Of a stretch of DNA of 39,111 nucleotides, positions 1 through 6,659 are shown piece by piece. The position numbers were made by a program, and so were the translations under genes. Source of the DNA: Candidatus Treponema caballi (GTDB lineage: Bacteria; Spirochaetota; Spirochaetia; Treponematales; Treponemataceae). Location of the stretch: positions 1 through 39,111 of the forward strand of contig JAGHRS010000014.1 in the NCBI GenBank assembly GCA_018066285.1, read 5' to 3'. The notes under the pieces are model-generated. The model saw only the letters and a program-made list of their open reading frames with translations. It was not told where the DNA came from and searched no databases. Positions within the stretch are counted from its first letter, which is position 1. Every line of letters begins with the position of its first letter.

Positions 1-1
1 C

Positions 2-199
2 CTGAAAACTATTCTTGTAAGTAATTCGTTTACTCTTGAAAATAGAAATCAAGATGAATTTTATACTGATAAGATGTTCTCTGGTTGTACAAATCTTGTA
101 GGCGGAAATGGAACTACATTCAGCGCAGCTCATACCGGCCCGGATTACGCCCGCATTGACGCACCTGGAACTCCAGGTTATTTCACTGCAAAGAACTGA
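2..199 (+). CDS. BspA-like surface protein, 3' end only
   Basis: The open frame runs in from the left edge and ends in TGA at 197-199, so only the last 65 residues are visible. They contain the signature MFSGCTNLVGGNGT, then a YARIDAPGTPGYFT ending. This is the usual tail of BspA-like / DUF285 leucine-rich-repeat surface proteins, where each repeat carries an 'MFxxCxxL' motif. Such proteins are normally exported and are common in gut treponemes, mycoplasmas and Firmicutes, where they are thought to act in adhesion. The start, signal sequence and repeat count lie outside the window. A strong terminator follows 27 bases downstream. The family is clear from the motif, but function cannot be judged from this fragment. 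Confidence 0.75.
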   Translation: MKTILVSNSFTLENRNQDEFYTDKMFSGCTNLVGGNGTTFSAAHTGPDYARIDAPGTPGYFTAKN

Positions 200-225
200 T
201 CCTGTTTTATAAGTTGACTGAAAAA

Positions 226-257
226 GCCTTGCACAATCGTGTGCAAGGCTTTTTTTT
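226..257 (+). terminator. Rho-independent terminator of the BspA-like gene
   Basis: A perfect 9-bp stem, GCCTTGCAC pairing with GTGCAAGGC, closes a 6-base loop and is followed by eight T residues. It lies 27 bases after the stop codon of the upstream gene. Confidence 0.9.
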
Positions 258-270
258 GTGCGCACGGTTT

Positions 271-343
271 GCAGACAAGGCCGTTGTGCGCTTTCAAGGC
301 TGGCGCGCTGCCTGCAGATAAGGCATATGTGCGCTTTCAAGGC
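271..343 (+). repeat. Two tandem units of a short interspersed repeat
   Basis: Units at 271-300 and 314-343 read GCAGAyAAGGC, a short variable stretch, then GTGCGCTTTCAAGGC, with a 43-base period. Inverted relatives lie inside the phosphodiesterase gene (1486-1517 and 1708-1739), and another copy is near 3268-3296. The family therefore occurs both between and within genes. Confidence 0.7.
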
Positions 344-380
344 TTGCGAGCGCAGAAAAATGCTTTATTTTTCGGAAACT

Positions 381-417
381 GGTCCCCGCGGCGGCAGAAA
401 AGCGCGTTTCGGGGACC
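381..417. repeat. GGTCCCC/GGGGACC hairpin, copy A
   Basis: GGTCCCC (381-387), 23 bases, then GGGGACC (411-417). It is preceded by CGGAAACT. An inverted copy with the same spacing is at 571-607. Confidence 0.6.
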
Positions 418-570
418 CGCCTTTTGTCTAGATCTGACAAAGCTGTGCTTTTAAAACGGTATATTTCAGCGAAAATGCTTATAATAACTCCAAAAACTCT
501 AATTTAGGATCAGTCTGTCAGGAGTTTTCCGCGAAATCTGCAAAAAAGCCCCTTTTCGCTGCCACCAGCG

Positions 571-607
571 GGTCCCCTTGCAGCGAAAAATCCCCCAAAA
601 GGGGACC
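571..607. repeat. GGTCCCC/GGGGACC hairpin, copy B (inverted)
   Basis: GGTCCCC (571-577), 23 bases, GGGGACC (601-607). Read on the minus strand it is preceded by CGGAAGTCT, matching the CGGAAACT before copy A. The two copies are thus an inverted pair about 150 bases apart with different loops. Confidence 0.6.
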
Positions 608-710
608 AGACTTCCGTTTTTTAACCGAAAACGCGCCTCTCTTTTTGAAAGCACGCGTTCCTATTTGCGCACCCCCGCTCTTGAAAGCAAACCTTTCCAC
701 GCCCGTTCCC

Positions 711-911
711 TAAGAAACGCCAGTTGAACTGTCTTTAGTGATGCATGTGGATAGGCCGTAGGGGGGAAGCTGGCTCGACACGCATCGGCCCCGAGTTCGG
801 CGCTATGCGCCGGACGAGTGAAATACCTTAGCGCCGCAGCGTGGCGGGACAGATTACCCCCGTAAGGCCTATCCACATGCATGTCTGCAGCTTGTTCAGC
901 TGTCGTTTCTA
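711..911. repeat. Structured ~200-bp interspersed element, copy 1
   Basis: The arms ATGCATGTGGATAGGCC (741-757) and its exact complement (866-882) enclose GTA-GGGGG on the left and CCCCC-GTAA on the right. Outside these, AGAAACGCCAGTTGAAC (713-729) is nearly complementary to 894-910, which continues the stem. The inner text (GAAATACC, CTTAGCGCCGCAGC, GGCGGGACAGA) resembles copy 2 at 3364-3553. The right arm ends exactly at the stop codon of the phosphodiesterase gene (909-911). It could be a mobile palindromic element, a structured RNA, or a large bidirectional terminator. The sequence shows the structure but not the role. Confidence 0.75.
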
Positions 912-1916
912 AAGGAAACTCCACCAGTGCGCTATGTTCATGTCACGCGCCGTTTCTTCTCCGTGGTCTCCGGGCGGAATGCCGAATTTTGCGTGGCAGC
1001 CGTGGTCTGGCGCAAACGCGAGCGCTGTTTTGTGCTGCTGCCAGTTTTCAGCAATCGCATCCCGAAGCGTGCAGTATGTGCTGATATTCTCGCGTAACGC
1101 ACGGCGCGCCATGAAGCCTGTCGGCGTGACGCGGTGCATCCAGTAGTCGTAGTCACCGTTATAGAGCACGATCACGTCGTATCTGTCTTCCAGGATGAGT
1201 TCGAGCGCCTTCTCATTGCACTCCTGCTTTGTCTTGTAGATGAAGTAATCGACCGGGCGGTTCAGGAAGATGAGCGATATGCTGTCTCCCGCCGTGCTGA
1301 CGATGGCCACTTTCTTCCCAGCCGCGGGCAGTGCGTCAAAAATAGTCGGCACGGTGAGCACAGGCTTCTCGTACTTTCTGATCCCGTGCTCTTCAGGAGT
1401 GAGCCCGCTGTACATGGAAGCAAAGCACACCGGCGTTTTAGGCGGCACGACCGAGCACATTTCGAGCATGAGTGGCGCGCCGCCTGCCTTGAAAGCGGCA
1501 TCTGCCTTATCAGCGCCTGAATCTTTAGAAAGGGGACGGACCGCCTCTACGCAACCAGTTTCGAGCGGCGCAAAGTACGCCTTGTATTTCTGATAGAGCC
1601 ACCAGGCAATCGCGTCCGGATTGTACATGAAAACGCGGTCACATCGCGCGCCTGAAAAAGCAGAAGACGCTGCAGTAAGCACGGAAGAGAGCGGGCGCGC
1701 CGCCGATGCCTTGAGAGCAGAAGATGCCTTGTCAGCGCCCTCAGCTTCCGAAAGCGAACTTGCGTCACCAGCTTCTGAAAGCGAACTTGCGTCACCAGCT
1801 TCTGAAAGCGAACCCGCGCCGAGCAGCGCACAGATTGTCGCCGCTACCTGCGTGATGCAGTTATCCTTGAAAATGCCGTCGCTCATATCCGCCTGACCAT
1901 GCATATCCGTGCTCAT
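909..1916 (-). CDS. Alkaline-phosphatase-superfamily phosphodiesterase
   Basis: A protein of about 335 residues from the type I phosphodiesterase / nucleotide pyrophosphatase branch of the alkaline phosphatase superfamily. Visible signatures are PPKTPVCFASM followed by YSGLTPEEHGI (the nucleophile Thr/Ser region), NGDYDYWMHR (metal-binding Asp and His), FAPDHGCH, and PGDHGEE near the C-terminus. I chose the ATG at 1914-1916. It overlaps the stop of the upstream permease as ATGA, has AAGG in front, and indicates translational coupling. A longer frame reaches 2000 but lies inside the permease gene. Two segments look inserted between conserved blocks: a Ser/Ala-rich tract from a 27-bp tandem repeat, and two copies of an interspersed repeat encoding ADKA-type peptides. 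The substrate is unknown. No signal peptide is seen, so a cytoplasmic role is likely. Confidence 0.75.
   Translation of the reverse strand: MSTDMHGQADMSDGIFKDNCITQVAATICALLGAGSLSEAGDASSLSEAGDASSLSEAEGADKASSALKASAARPLSSVLTAASSAFSGARCDRVFMYNPDAIAWWLYQKYKAYFAPLETGCVEAVRPLSKDSGADKADAAFKAGGAPLMLEMCSVVPPKTPVCFASMYSGLTPEEHGIRKYEKPVLTVPTIFDALPAAGKKVAIVSTAGDSISLIFLNRPVDYFIYKTKQECNEKALELILEDRYDVIVLYNGDYDYWMHRVTPTGFMARRALRENISTYCTLRDAIAENWQQHKTALAFAPDHGCHAKFGIPPGDHGEETARDMNIAHWWSFL
1486..1517 (-). repeat. Interspersed repeat inside a gene, copy c
   Basis: On the minus strand it reads GGCGCTGATAAGGC, then GCCGCTTTCAAGGC. It is translated in frame as ADKADAAFKA in the phosphodiesterase. It matches 1708-1739 at about 26 of 32 bases, and both are flanked by GGCGCGCCGCC. 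Confidence 0.65.
1708..1739 (-). repeat. Interspersed repeat inside a gene, copy d
   Basis: A second in-frame copy in the phosphodiesterase, giving the peptide ADKASSALKAS. It has the same reading frame and flanking GGCGCGCCGCC as the copy at 1486-1517. Confidence 0.65.
1744..1824 (-). repeat. 27-bp coding tandem repeat, about 2.7 units
   Basis: Units start at 1744, 1771 and 1798. The first two differ by one base (gcttcYgaaagcg), and the third diverges after GCTTCTGAAAGCGAAC. The unit is a multiple of three and encodes GDASSLSEA on the minus strand, so copy number can change without breaking the frame. Confidence 0.85.
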
Positions 1917-3073
1917 CAGCGTACCTTGGCGAGCGCGCCGACTGTGGCGAGCACAGAGCTTATAACGACGATGATCTGGAAGGGCAGAGTGCCGCTCCAT
2001 CCGCAGATAAGGCTTTCGTCCTCGCGCTTACGGCTCCTGTTGTACGACACGATGATGCCGATGCCCGTCACCACCTGGATGACTGACGCAATCCGCGTAA
2101 AGCCGACGAACGTCTGAAGGCCGAAGAGCGCGAGCAGTACGCTCGGTATGCAGGATATGAGATAGGACTTCCGTAAGCCCATGTTCGTCTGTTCGTGAAC
2201 GATGTCGCGCAGGTTGAGCGTGTTTGCCCAGAACGATGTAGCGAGCGCGAGCAGCGAGAAAAAGTAGCCGACGACGCTGACCCATCCGCCAAGATGCGCT
2301 GAAAGGTCGACGAGCGCACCGTTCTGCGTGATGGCGCTTCCAGCTCCAATCAGCGTCATGGTCGTAATCAGGAGAATCAGGCCGACGTTGATGCCCGTGC
2401 CCGTTGCAATCGCTCGTCTGACACGTTTTGCATCTCCGTTCAGGCCTTTCACGACCTGCGGAACTGACATGACGGCGGATAAGCTGAAGCTCACCATGCT
2501 GTAAAGCGCCAGCAAGTTGCTCGATGCGTGGAACTCACATGGAAGTGGAGAAAGTGGAGATTTGAGCGTAGCCACCAGCAGAACGATGATGACGCCAATC
2601 ATCGCCCACACGGAAATCTTTTCCGCAATGCCGACGAGCTTCATCCCGAAAAGGACGACGAGCGCCGCAAGGATGAAGAAAAGGAGCATGCCCGCCCAGT
2701 CTGGAATGCCGAACCATGCGTTGAACACCGCACCCGCGCCAGAAACAAAACTCGAAACGTTCGCAAGCACCGAAAGCCCGAGGAGGCCGAACGCAATCCA
2801 CGTTACGATTTTCTTAGCCTTGCCCGTGAAAAGCTCGTTCTCCAGGCACTTGATGAACTGTGCGCCCGAATTGTTGTATGAAAGCTCAGTAATCATGTAG
2901 TGCATGAGCAGATTGACGAAATAGACGAGTGCGATAATCCAGATGATGTCCCACCACGTGTTGCGTGACGCAAGATACGGTACCGCAAGAATGCCCGAGC
3001 CGACGCCATGTCCGACAATAATGCTCGTCGCCTCCGCAAACGTAAGCCGCGCCTCAGATGTGATTTCTTTCAT
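1916..3073 (-). CDS. Amino-acid permease, aromatic/HAAAP-like
   Basis: A 385-residue polytopic inner-membrane protein with about eleven hydrophobic helices. The N-terminal segment AEATSIIVGHGVGSGILAVP has the glycine-rich first helix typical of APC-superfamily transporters. Overall length and the later SFWANTLNLRD region suggest the HAAAP / Tyr-Trp permease branch, which exchanges or co-transports amino acids with protons or sodium. The start ATG has AGGAG eight bases upstream. Its last codon overlaps the phosphodiesterase start (ATGA), so the two are very probably co-transcribed. Substrate specificity cannot be read from sequence. The start lies about 290 bases downstream (in its reading direction) of structured element copy 2. 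Confidence 0.8.
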   Translation of the reverse strand: MKEITSEARLTFAEATSIIVGHGVGSGILAVPYLASRNTWWDIIWIIALVYFVNLLMHYMITELSYNNSGAQFIKCLENELFTGKAKKIVTWIAFGLLGLSVLANVSSFVSGAGAVFNAWFGIPDWAGMLLFFILAALVVLFGMKLVGIAEKISVWAMIGVIIVLLVATLKSPLSPLPCEFHASSNLLALYSMVSFSLSAVMSVPQVVKGLNGDAKRVRRAIATGTGINVGLILLITTMTLIGAGSAITQNGALVDLSAHLGGWVSVVGYFFSLLALATSFWANTLNLRDIVHEQTNMGLRKSYLISCIPSVLLALFGLQTFVGFTRIASVIQVVTGIGIIVSYNRSRKREDESLICGWSGTLPFQIIVVISSVLATVGALAKVR

Positions 3074-3363
3074 AAATACTCCTGTGCCTCTATTTTACGC
3101 CAGAAAAAGCTAAAACGCCAGCCAGATGATATCATTCTGTGCGTTGCGTGTCCGTCTGCCTCCGGCAGCCTTCCCCGCCGGGCTTTCCGCACTTCGCTCC
3201 CGCTCATCCTCCTCGCTTCGCTGCGGTGGACTGCTCCGCAGGTGCTCCAATCCCTAACGCGGTTCGCTCATAAAGCATATGTTGCGCTTTCAAGGCATGT
3301 GCGCGCAGCGCTTTTGGGCAAGCCCGCTCATCTCGCCGCGTGCAGTTTAAAAGCAGAAAAATC
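3074..3363. other. GC-rich spacer upstream of the permease
   Basis: About 290 bases with no credible gene. It includes an interspersed-repeat copy (about 3268-3296) and a block (3301-3363, beginning GCGCGCAGCGCTTTTGG) that is repeated at 7008-7068 in front of element copy 3. The permease promoter should lie here, but I could not pick one out. Confidence 0.5.
3268..3296 (+). repeat. Interspersed repeat, copy e
   Basis: Contains AAAGCATATGTTGCGCTTTC followed by AAGGC. This matches the 3' half of the units at 271-343 and those embedded in the phosphodiesterase gene. Confidence 0.55.
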
Positions 3364-3553
3364 TGCGTGAGCGGGAGATGGTGAGCATTAGTGTGCGGGA
3401 GTACTGGCCGTAGGGGAGTGGCTGAAACGACTTGCATCGCTCGCGAGCACGAAGTGCGAGTCGAATACCATAGCTGCGCAGCAAGGCGGGGCAGACACAC
3501 CCCGTAAGGCCAGTATTCACGCAGTCTGTTAATCCCCATCTCCCGCTCACGCA
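3364..3553. repeat. Structured ~200-bp interspersed element, copy 2
   Basis: It is bounded by a perfect 18-bp inverted repeat, TGCGTGAGCGGGAGATGG (3364-3381) and its complement (3536-3553). A second stem inside, GCGGGAGTACTGGCC against GGCCAGTATTCACGC, leads to the core GTA-GGGG (3410-3416) facing CCCC-GTAA (3500-3507). Arm sequences differ from copy 1, but the pairing and the core are kept. The flanks on both sides are also shared with copy 3, so copies 2 and 3 belong to a longer repeat of about 300 bp. It lies between the patatin stop and the permease. Confidence 0.8.
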
Positions 3554-3562
3554 CATATGTCT

Positions 3563-3595
3563 TTATTTGAAAATGAACGAGGGGAGCTTGGCGGC
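3563..3595 (-). pseudogene. Remnant of a HAD-hydrolase C-terminus
   Basis: Read on the minus strand this encodes AAKLPSFIFK and a TAA stop. The intact HAD gene at 7277 ends AAKLDAFIFK and TAA. The bases following the stop are also shared, up to and through the structured element. The fragment begins just after the patatin stop codon, has no start, and is too short to function. It looks like a leftover of a duplication or recombination that carried the element plus the end of a neighbouring gene. Confidence 0.6.
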
Positions 3596-3599
3596 GCTT

Positions 3600-5447
3600 C
3601 TACAGCTTGCAGTGAAGCGACGCGTATACGCTTTCATCAGCGAAGTTCCAGCCGGCTCTCAATCTGAACGGAATATTGCGTAGTCCGATAAGGCCGACTG
3701 TCGTTCCAAGCTCGAGACCTGCTGTGAGTGAAAGCGCGTCTTCGCTTCCGGATGAGCCTGAACCGTTTCCAGAAGCGTACTGTGCGGTACAGAACGCTCC
3801 GATGCGTGGGTTCGTCACGATGAGCATTTCAGCAAATCCGCGGGAGAATGAGCGGCTTACGAGGGAAAGTGTAAAATCTCCAAAGTAAGTGAAGTTATCA
3901 ATATCGCCAATATCTGAAAAATCATCAGCGCTTTCTACGGTGCCTGATGAGCGGACGCCCGCCTTCAGATCAAGTGCAACCGGCCCGAAGTTTGCGTCCG
4001 CTGCTGCTGAAACCTGCGCTGCAAAAAGCGAGTCGCTCGTGTATTCAGCGCCAAGACCTATCTCAAGCGCACCGTCCGGCAGCAGGCCTGGAATGCGTAG
4101 TGTGAGTGCGCCGTCCGTGCTCCAGAGTGGATCTGCGTTTCCAGAGTCCGCTCCGCTGTCCTGAGAGCCGGCGGTTGGGAACCATGAGAAGCCTGCTGAA
4201 AGGCGGAGCGGCGGGAGAATGAACCATGCGGCTTCTGCGCCGACAAGTCCCTTGCAATAGGTGTCGTCAGTGGAAAGCGCGATTGCCGCTCCCGCCAGCG
4301 TATCTAAGGTAAAATTGCCGGCCCGGAACGTAGCACCCGCGCCAACGCTGGAATCACTGCGGAGCGCCGTATCTTTTGTGATGCCTGTAATTGATGGATA
4401 AAAGGAGACGACGCTGTTCTTCACGTGCTTGAACGGCGCGTATTCCTTGTGAACGGAAGCGAGCTTATCCTCATACTGCGTGCGGAGTGCGAGTAGTTCT
4501 GCGGACGGGCCCGTAAAAGCTCCTCCGGCACAATCCTTCAGGGATGCAATCGCATCCGCCTGTTCGAGCGCGGAAGCATATCCCCTTTCACACAGTTCCG
4601 TGCATGCTGAGAATTCCATGAAACTGAACTCTTCAACGTCGCAGCGTATCCACACCGCATCCGGGTGGTTGAGCAGGTCGACGACTCCCTGGCGGCGTTT
4701 GCCTACATCAATTGACGTGTTGAGCGCCGTTATCGGGTTGTTCAGGTTCAGGTTCTTGCCTGCGTAAAAGGTCGTCGAGACCATGTTGCAGTTGCTGTAA
4801 TCGTATGCGATGCCGATTGGCGAAATGTTCGCGATGCCGCCATCCACAAGTTTGTGGCCGTTGTAGGATATGCTTGAGAAGTAGACGGGCAGGGCGTAAC
4901 TTGCGTCGAGCACGTCGTAAAAATCGCCCTCACAGATGCGGATCTGCTGTTTGGTGACGAGGTCCTCGCAGACGACCATCACCGGAATGGCGAGGTCTTC
5001 AACACGCAGGTCCTTTCCGAGATAGGCACTGACCAGGCTTCTGAAGCGGTCGGAGTTTATCAGGCCGCGGTTAGCAGGAAGAGCGAGGTCAAACAGACCG
5101 CCGATATCCGTGTCGGTCATGATTTCAAGAATCTGGTCGGGCGAAAGGCCTGCGCCATAGAGCATGCCGATGATGCTTCCCATTGAGTTTGAGACTATGA
5201 AATCGGGAACGATGCCCTGTTCTTCAAGATATTTCAATACGCCGATGTGGGCGAATGCGCGTGCGGAACCGCCTGAAAGCACAAGCCCGACCGGTTCGCG
5301 TGTGCCGCCTGTTTTGGCCTGAATGCGTGCGACGAACTGTTCGCCGCCATACGTAAGAGGAATGTCTGCATCAAGAAGATTTGATTCAGCAAAAAGAGTA
5401 GTGAAGGCGAACCCCGCCAGCATTAAAATAAGCAGTAACTTTCTCAT
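3600..5447 (-). CDS. Patatin-like phospholipase with C-terminal beta-rich domain
   Basis: A predicted 615-residue exported protein. The chosen start gives MRKLLLILMLAGFAFTTLFAES, a clean signal peptide. A frame opening at 5483 adds twelve residues and has a weak GGGGGAT ahead, so the start is not certain. The patatin domain (about 50-330) shows SGGSARAFAHIG (oxyanion loop), the nucleophile serine near 88 in SNSMGS (a variant of GxSxG), and the catalytic Asp near 201 in VDGG. Residues from about 340 to the end are rich in alternating hydrophobic strands and end in an aromatic-containing strand, which suggests an outer-membrane barrel. Patatins hydrolyse acyl esters of phospholipids. The arrangement recalls surface-displayed bacterial patatins, though classical PlpD-type POTRA motifs were not identified. 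Confidence 0.8.
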   Translation of the reverse strand: MRKLLLILMLAGFAFTTLFAESNLLDADIPLTYGGEQFVARIQAKTGGTREPVGLVLSGGSARAFAHIGVLKYLEEQGIVPDFIVSNSMGSIIGMLYGAGLSPDQILEIMTDTDIGGLFDLALPANRGLINSDRFRSLVSAYLGKDLRVEDLAIPVMVVCEDLVTKQQIRICEGDFYDVLDASYALPVYFSSISYNGHKLVDGGIANISPIGIAYDYSNCNMVSTTFYAGKNLNLNNPITALNTSIDVGKRRQGVVDLLNHPDAVWIRCDVEEFSFMEFSACTELCERGYASALEQADAIASLKDCAGGAFTGPSAELLALRTQYEDKLASVHKEYAPFKHVKNSVVSFYPSITGITKDTALRSDSSVGAGATFRAGNFTLDTLAGAAIALSTDDTYCKGLVGAEAAWFILPPLRLSAGFSWFPTAGSQDSGADSGNADPLWSTDGALTLRIPGLLPDGALEIGLGAEYTSDSLFAAQVSAAADANFGPVALDLKAGVRSSGTVESADDFSDIGDIDNFTYFGDFTLSLVSRSFSRGFAEMLIVTNPRIGAFCTAQYASGNGSGSSGSEDALSLTAGLELGTTVGLIGLRNIPFRLRAGWNFADESVYASLHCKL

Positions 5448-5519
5448 GATTTTATTGTACGCGCGATTTACGGAAAAAGCCATACGGCAGAATCCCCCAT
5501 AAATCCAACTTTTCCTCTC

Positions 5520-6158
5520 TTGTTTTCATACCATAAATGTCTGATAATCAAACTGTCCCGGGAACAAGGAGTCATTAGTGACAGCATTTCTTTTTCGGGC
5601 GTTGTTGTTCTGTTTGTTGTTGCAATAATCGGTTCAGGTTATGGAAAGCCTTTCTTCAGAATCTTTTCGTCAAAAAAGAAGTTTCAGTCCCTCAATCTGC
5701 AGGAACTTAGGAAAACGGACCAGGCGCTTGAATTTGCGGGAAAAATACTCTTTTATACAGCTGTTTTGATTCCCTTCCTCGTGTTGATCTATACACTCCG
5801 CAACTTCTACAAAGATGCGGGGACCTACCGCCATCTGGGCCCAAACATGGCTGTACTGCTTCTTTCCATTCTGTATATGGCTCTTATAGAGATGATACTC
5901 TGCACTTTGAAGGCTAAGACACACAAAGCAGTCATCATGTACATGGCGGATGAGAAAATGCTTGATAGGAAAAAGGGAGCGTTCAGCGGCAACGGAATAG
6001 CTGTCAGTCAGAAGCATCTGTATCTGAATGCGGTAAAGCTGACGGTCAGCCTTAACTGGTATGCCGCTTTTTCAGGTGCAGCATGCGGATGGATTGGAAT
6101 GCTGTGTAATCTTGAGGATATCAGCAGCCTGCCTGAATCTGTTCCTGCTGCTTGTTGA
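5520..6158 (+). CDS. Hypothetical membrane protein, possibly part of a broken gene
   Basis: 212 codons with hydrophobic helices near residues 26-42, 78-97, 108-128 and about 170-195. The loop SSKKKFQSLNLQELRK precedes the second helix. I do not recognise the family. The ATG at 5520 has no ribosome site. An AAGGAG lies at 5565-5570, but the GTG it serves (5578) is in another frame that closes after sixteen codons. The next frame downstream (6195-6407) is in the same phase, separated by two in-frame stops, and is again hydrophobic. A LuxR-type DNA-binding domain follows in the next phase. The simplest reading is that all three are pieces of one former membrane-bound regulator, but separate small genes cannot be excluded. 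Confidence 0.45.
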   Translation: MFSYHKCLIIKLSREQGVISDSISFSGVVVLFVVAIIGSGYGKPFFRIFSSKKKFQSLNLQELRKTDQALEFAGKILFYTAVLIPFLVLIYTLRNFYKDAGTYRHLGPNMAVLLLSILYMALIEMILCTLKAKTHKAVIMYMADEKMLDRKKGAFSGNGIAVSQKHLYLNAVKLTVSLNWYAAFSGAACGWIGMLCNLEDISSLPESVPAAC

Positions 6159-6194
6159 ATGCAGAGTCACTGCCAGTTCTGAAGCGGATTAGAA

Positions 6195-6407
6195 ATGATT
6201 GCTGATATTGTGTTTGCTGCGGTTACAACAGTCATCATGACACTGCTGACCGCAGACCTTTTGCTTACGGTAATCCAGCTGATGATTCTTGTAACCCGTC
6301 TGGAATCTGCTTCTGCAGAGCTTCCGGATTGTCCTTTCTGTGGGCGAGGGGATTCATGCAAGAAAGAACGGATGTGCGGAAACGCCGGAAAAAACTTCGG
6401 CGTCTGA
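6195..6407 (+). CDS. Small membrane segment with Cys cluster, upstream of LuxR domain
   Basis: 70 codons starting ATG ATT GCT. One or two hydrophobic helices ([14 protein letters not shown] and [12 protein letters not shown]) are followed by [17 protein letters not shown], which has zinc-ribbon-like cysteine spacing. It shares the reading phase of the 5520 frame. It overlaps the start of the LuxR frame at 6340 in a different phase, so a one-base shift near 6340-6400 would join helices and DNA-binding domain. A weak AGCGGA precedes the start. It could be an independent small membrane protein, but context favours a fragment. Confidence 0.4.
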   Translation: MIADIVFAAVTTVIMTLLTADLLLTVIQLMILVTRLESASAELPDCPFCGRGDSCKKERMCGNAGKNFGV

Positions 6408-6615
6408 AAATACTGGCGGCCCTGAGCCACGCAGCTTAGATTATTCCCTTTTGTCACGCCGTGAAATTGAAGTTGCCCGCCTGGCTGCCAAAGGCTATAC
6501 AAACGCCCAGATAGCAGATGAGCTTTTCATCAGCACCGAGACCGTAAAAAGCCACATGAACGCCATCTTCGAAAAACTCCACATTTCATCCCGAAAAGAC
6601 CTGATGCTGCAGTAA
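6340..6615 (+). CDS. LuxR-type helix-turn-helix DNA-binding protein
   Basis: 91 codons from a GTG. The last 60 residues are a complete GerE/Lux[22 protein letters not shown], then [18 protein letters not shown] and [12 protein letters not shown]. This domain binds promoter DNA and is normally attached to a receiver, ligand-binding or membrane sensor part. Here the N-terminal ~30 residues are unstructured and no sensor is in frame. The frame is open from 6295 but has no ATG and no ribosome site, which supports its being the C-terminal piece of a larger gene beginning at 5520. If expressed alone it would resemble the small single-domain LuxR regulators. Confidence 0.6.
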   Translation: MGEGIHARKNGCAETPEKTSASENTGGPEPRSLDYSLLSRREIEVARLAAKGYTNAQIADELFISTETVKSHMNAIFEKLHISSRKDLMLQ

Positions 6616-6626
6616 GCGCGCAGCGA

Positions 6627-6652
6627 AGGGCTTCCTGGAGAGGCTTTTTTTT
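6627..6652 (+). terminator. Possible terminator after LuxR frame
   Basis: GGCTTCCTGGAGAGGC can form a short imperfect stem and is followed by eight T and then a run of G. The T-run is strong but the stem is weak. Confidence 0.45.
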
Positions 6653-6659
6653 TGGGGGG

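Larger units (their letters stand above)
258..710. other. Non-coding, repeat-rich spacer
   Basis: About 450 bases between convergent genes. I see no credible gene: short frames have no ribosome site and no family resemblance. The stretch holds two copies of a ~30-bp repeat (271-343), an inverted pair of 37-base hairpins (381-417 and 571-607), and GC-rich text with CTTTCAAGGC-like words. It leads directly into the structured element that begins at 711. Confidence 0.6.

Noticed and set aside
711-911. Group II intron or integron attC site
   Set aside because: No domain V-like hairpin or reverse transcriptase, and no GTTRRRY/RYYYAAC core pair at the ends; no integrase in view.
239-924. Short open frames on both strands in the left spacer as genes
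   Set aside because: No ribosome sites, no recognisable domains, and they lie across hairpins and repeats; peptide runs such as FKAGALPADKAY come from the repeat units.
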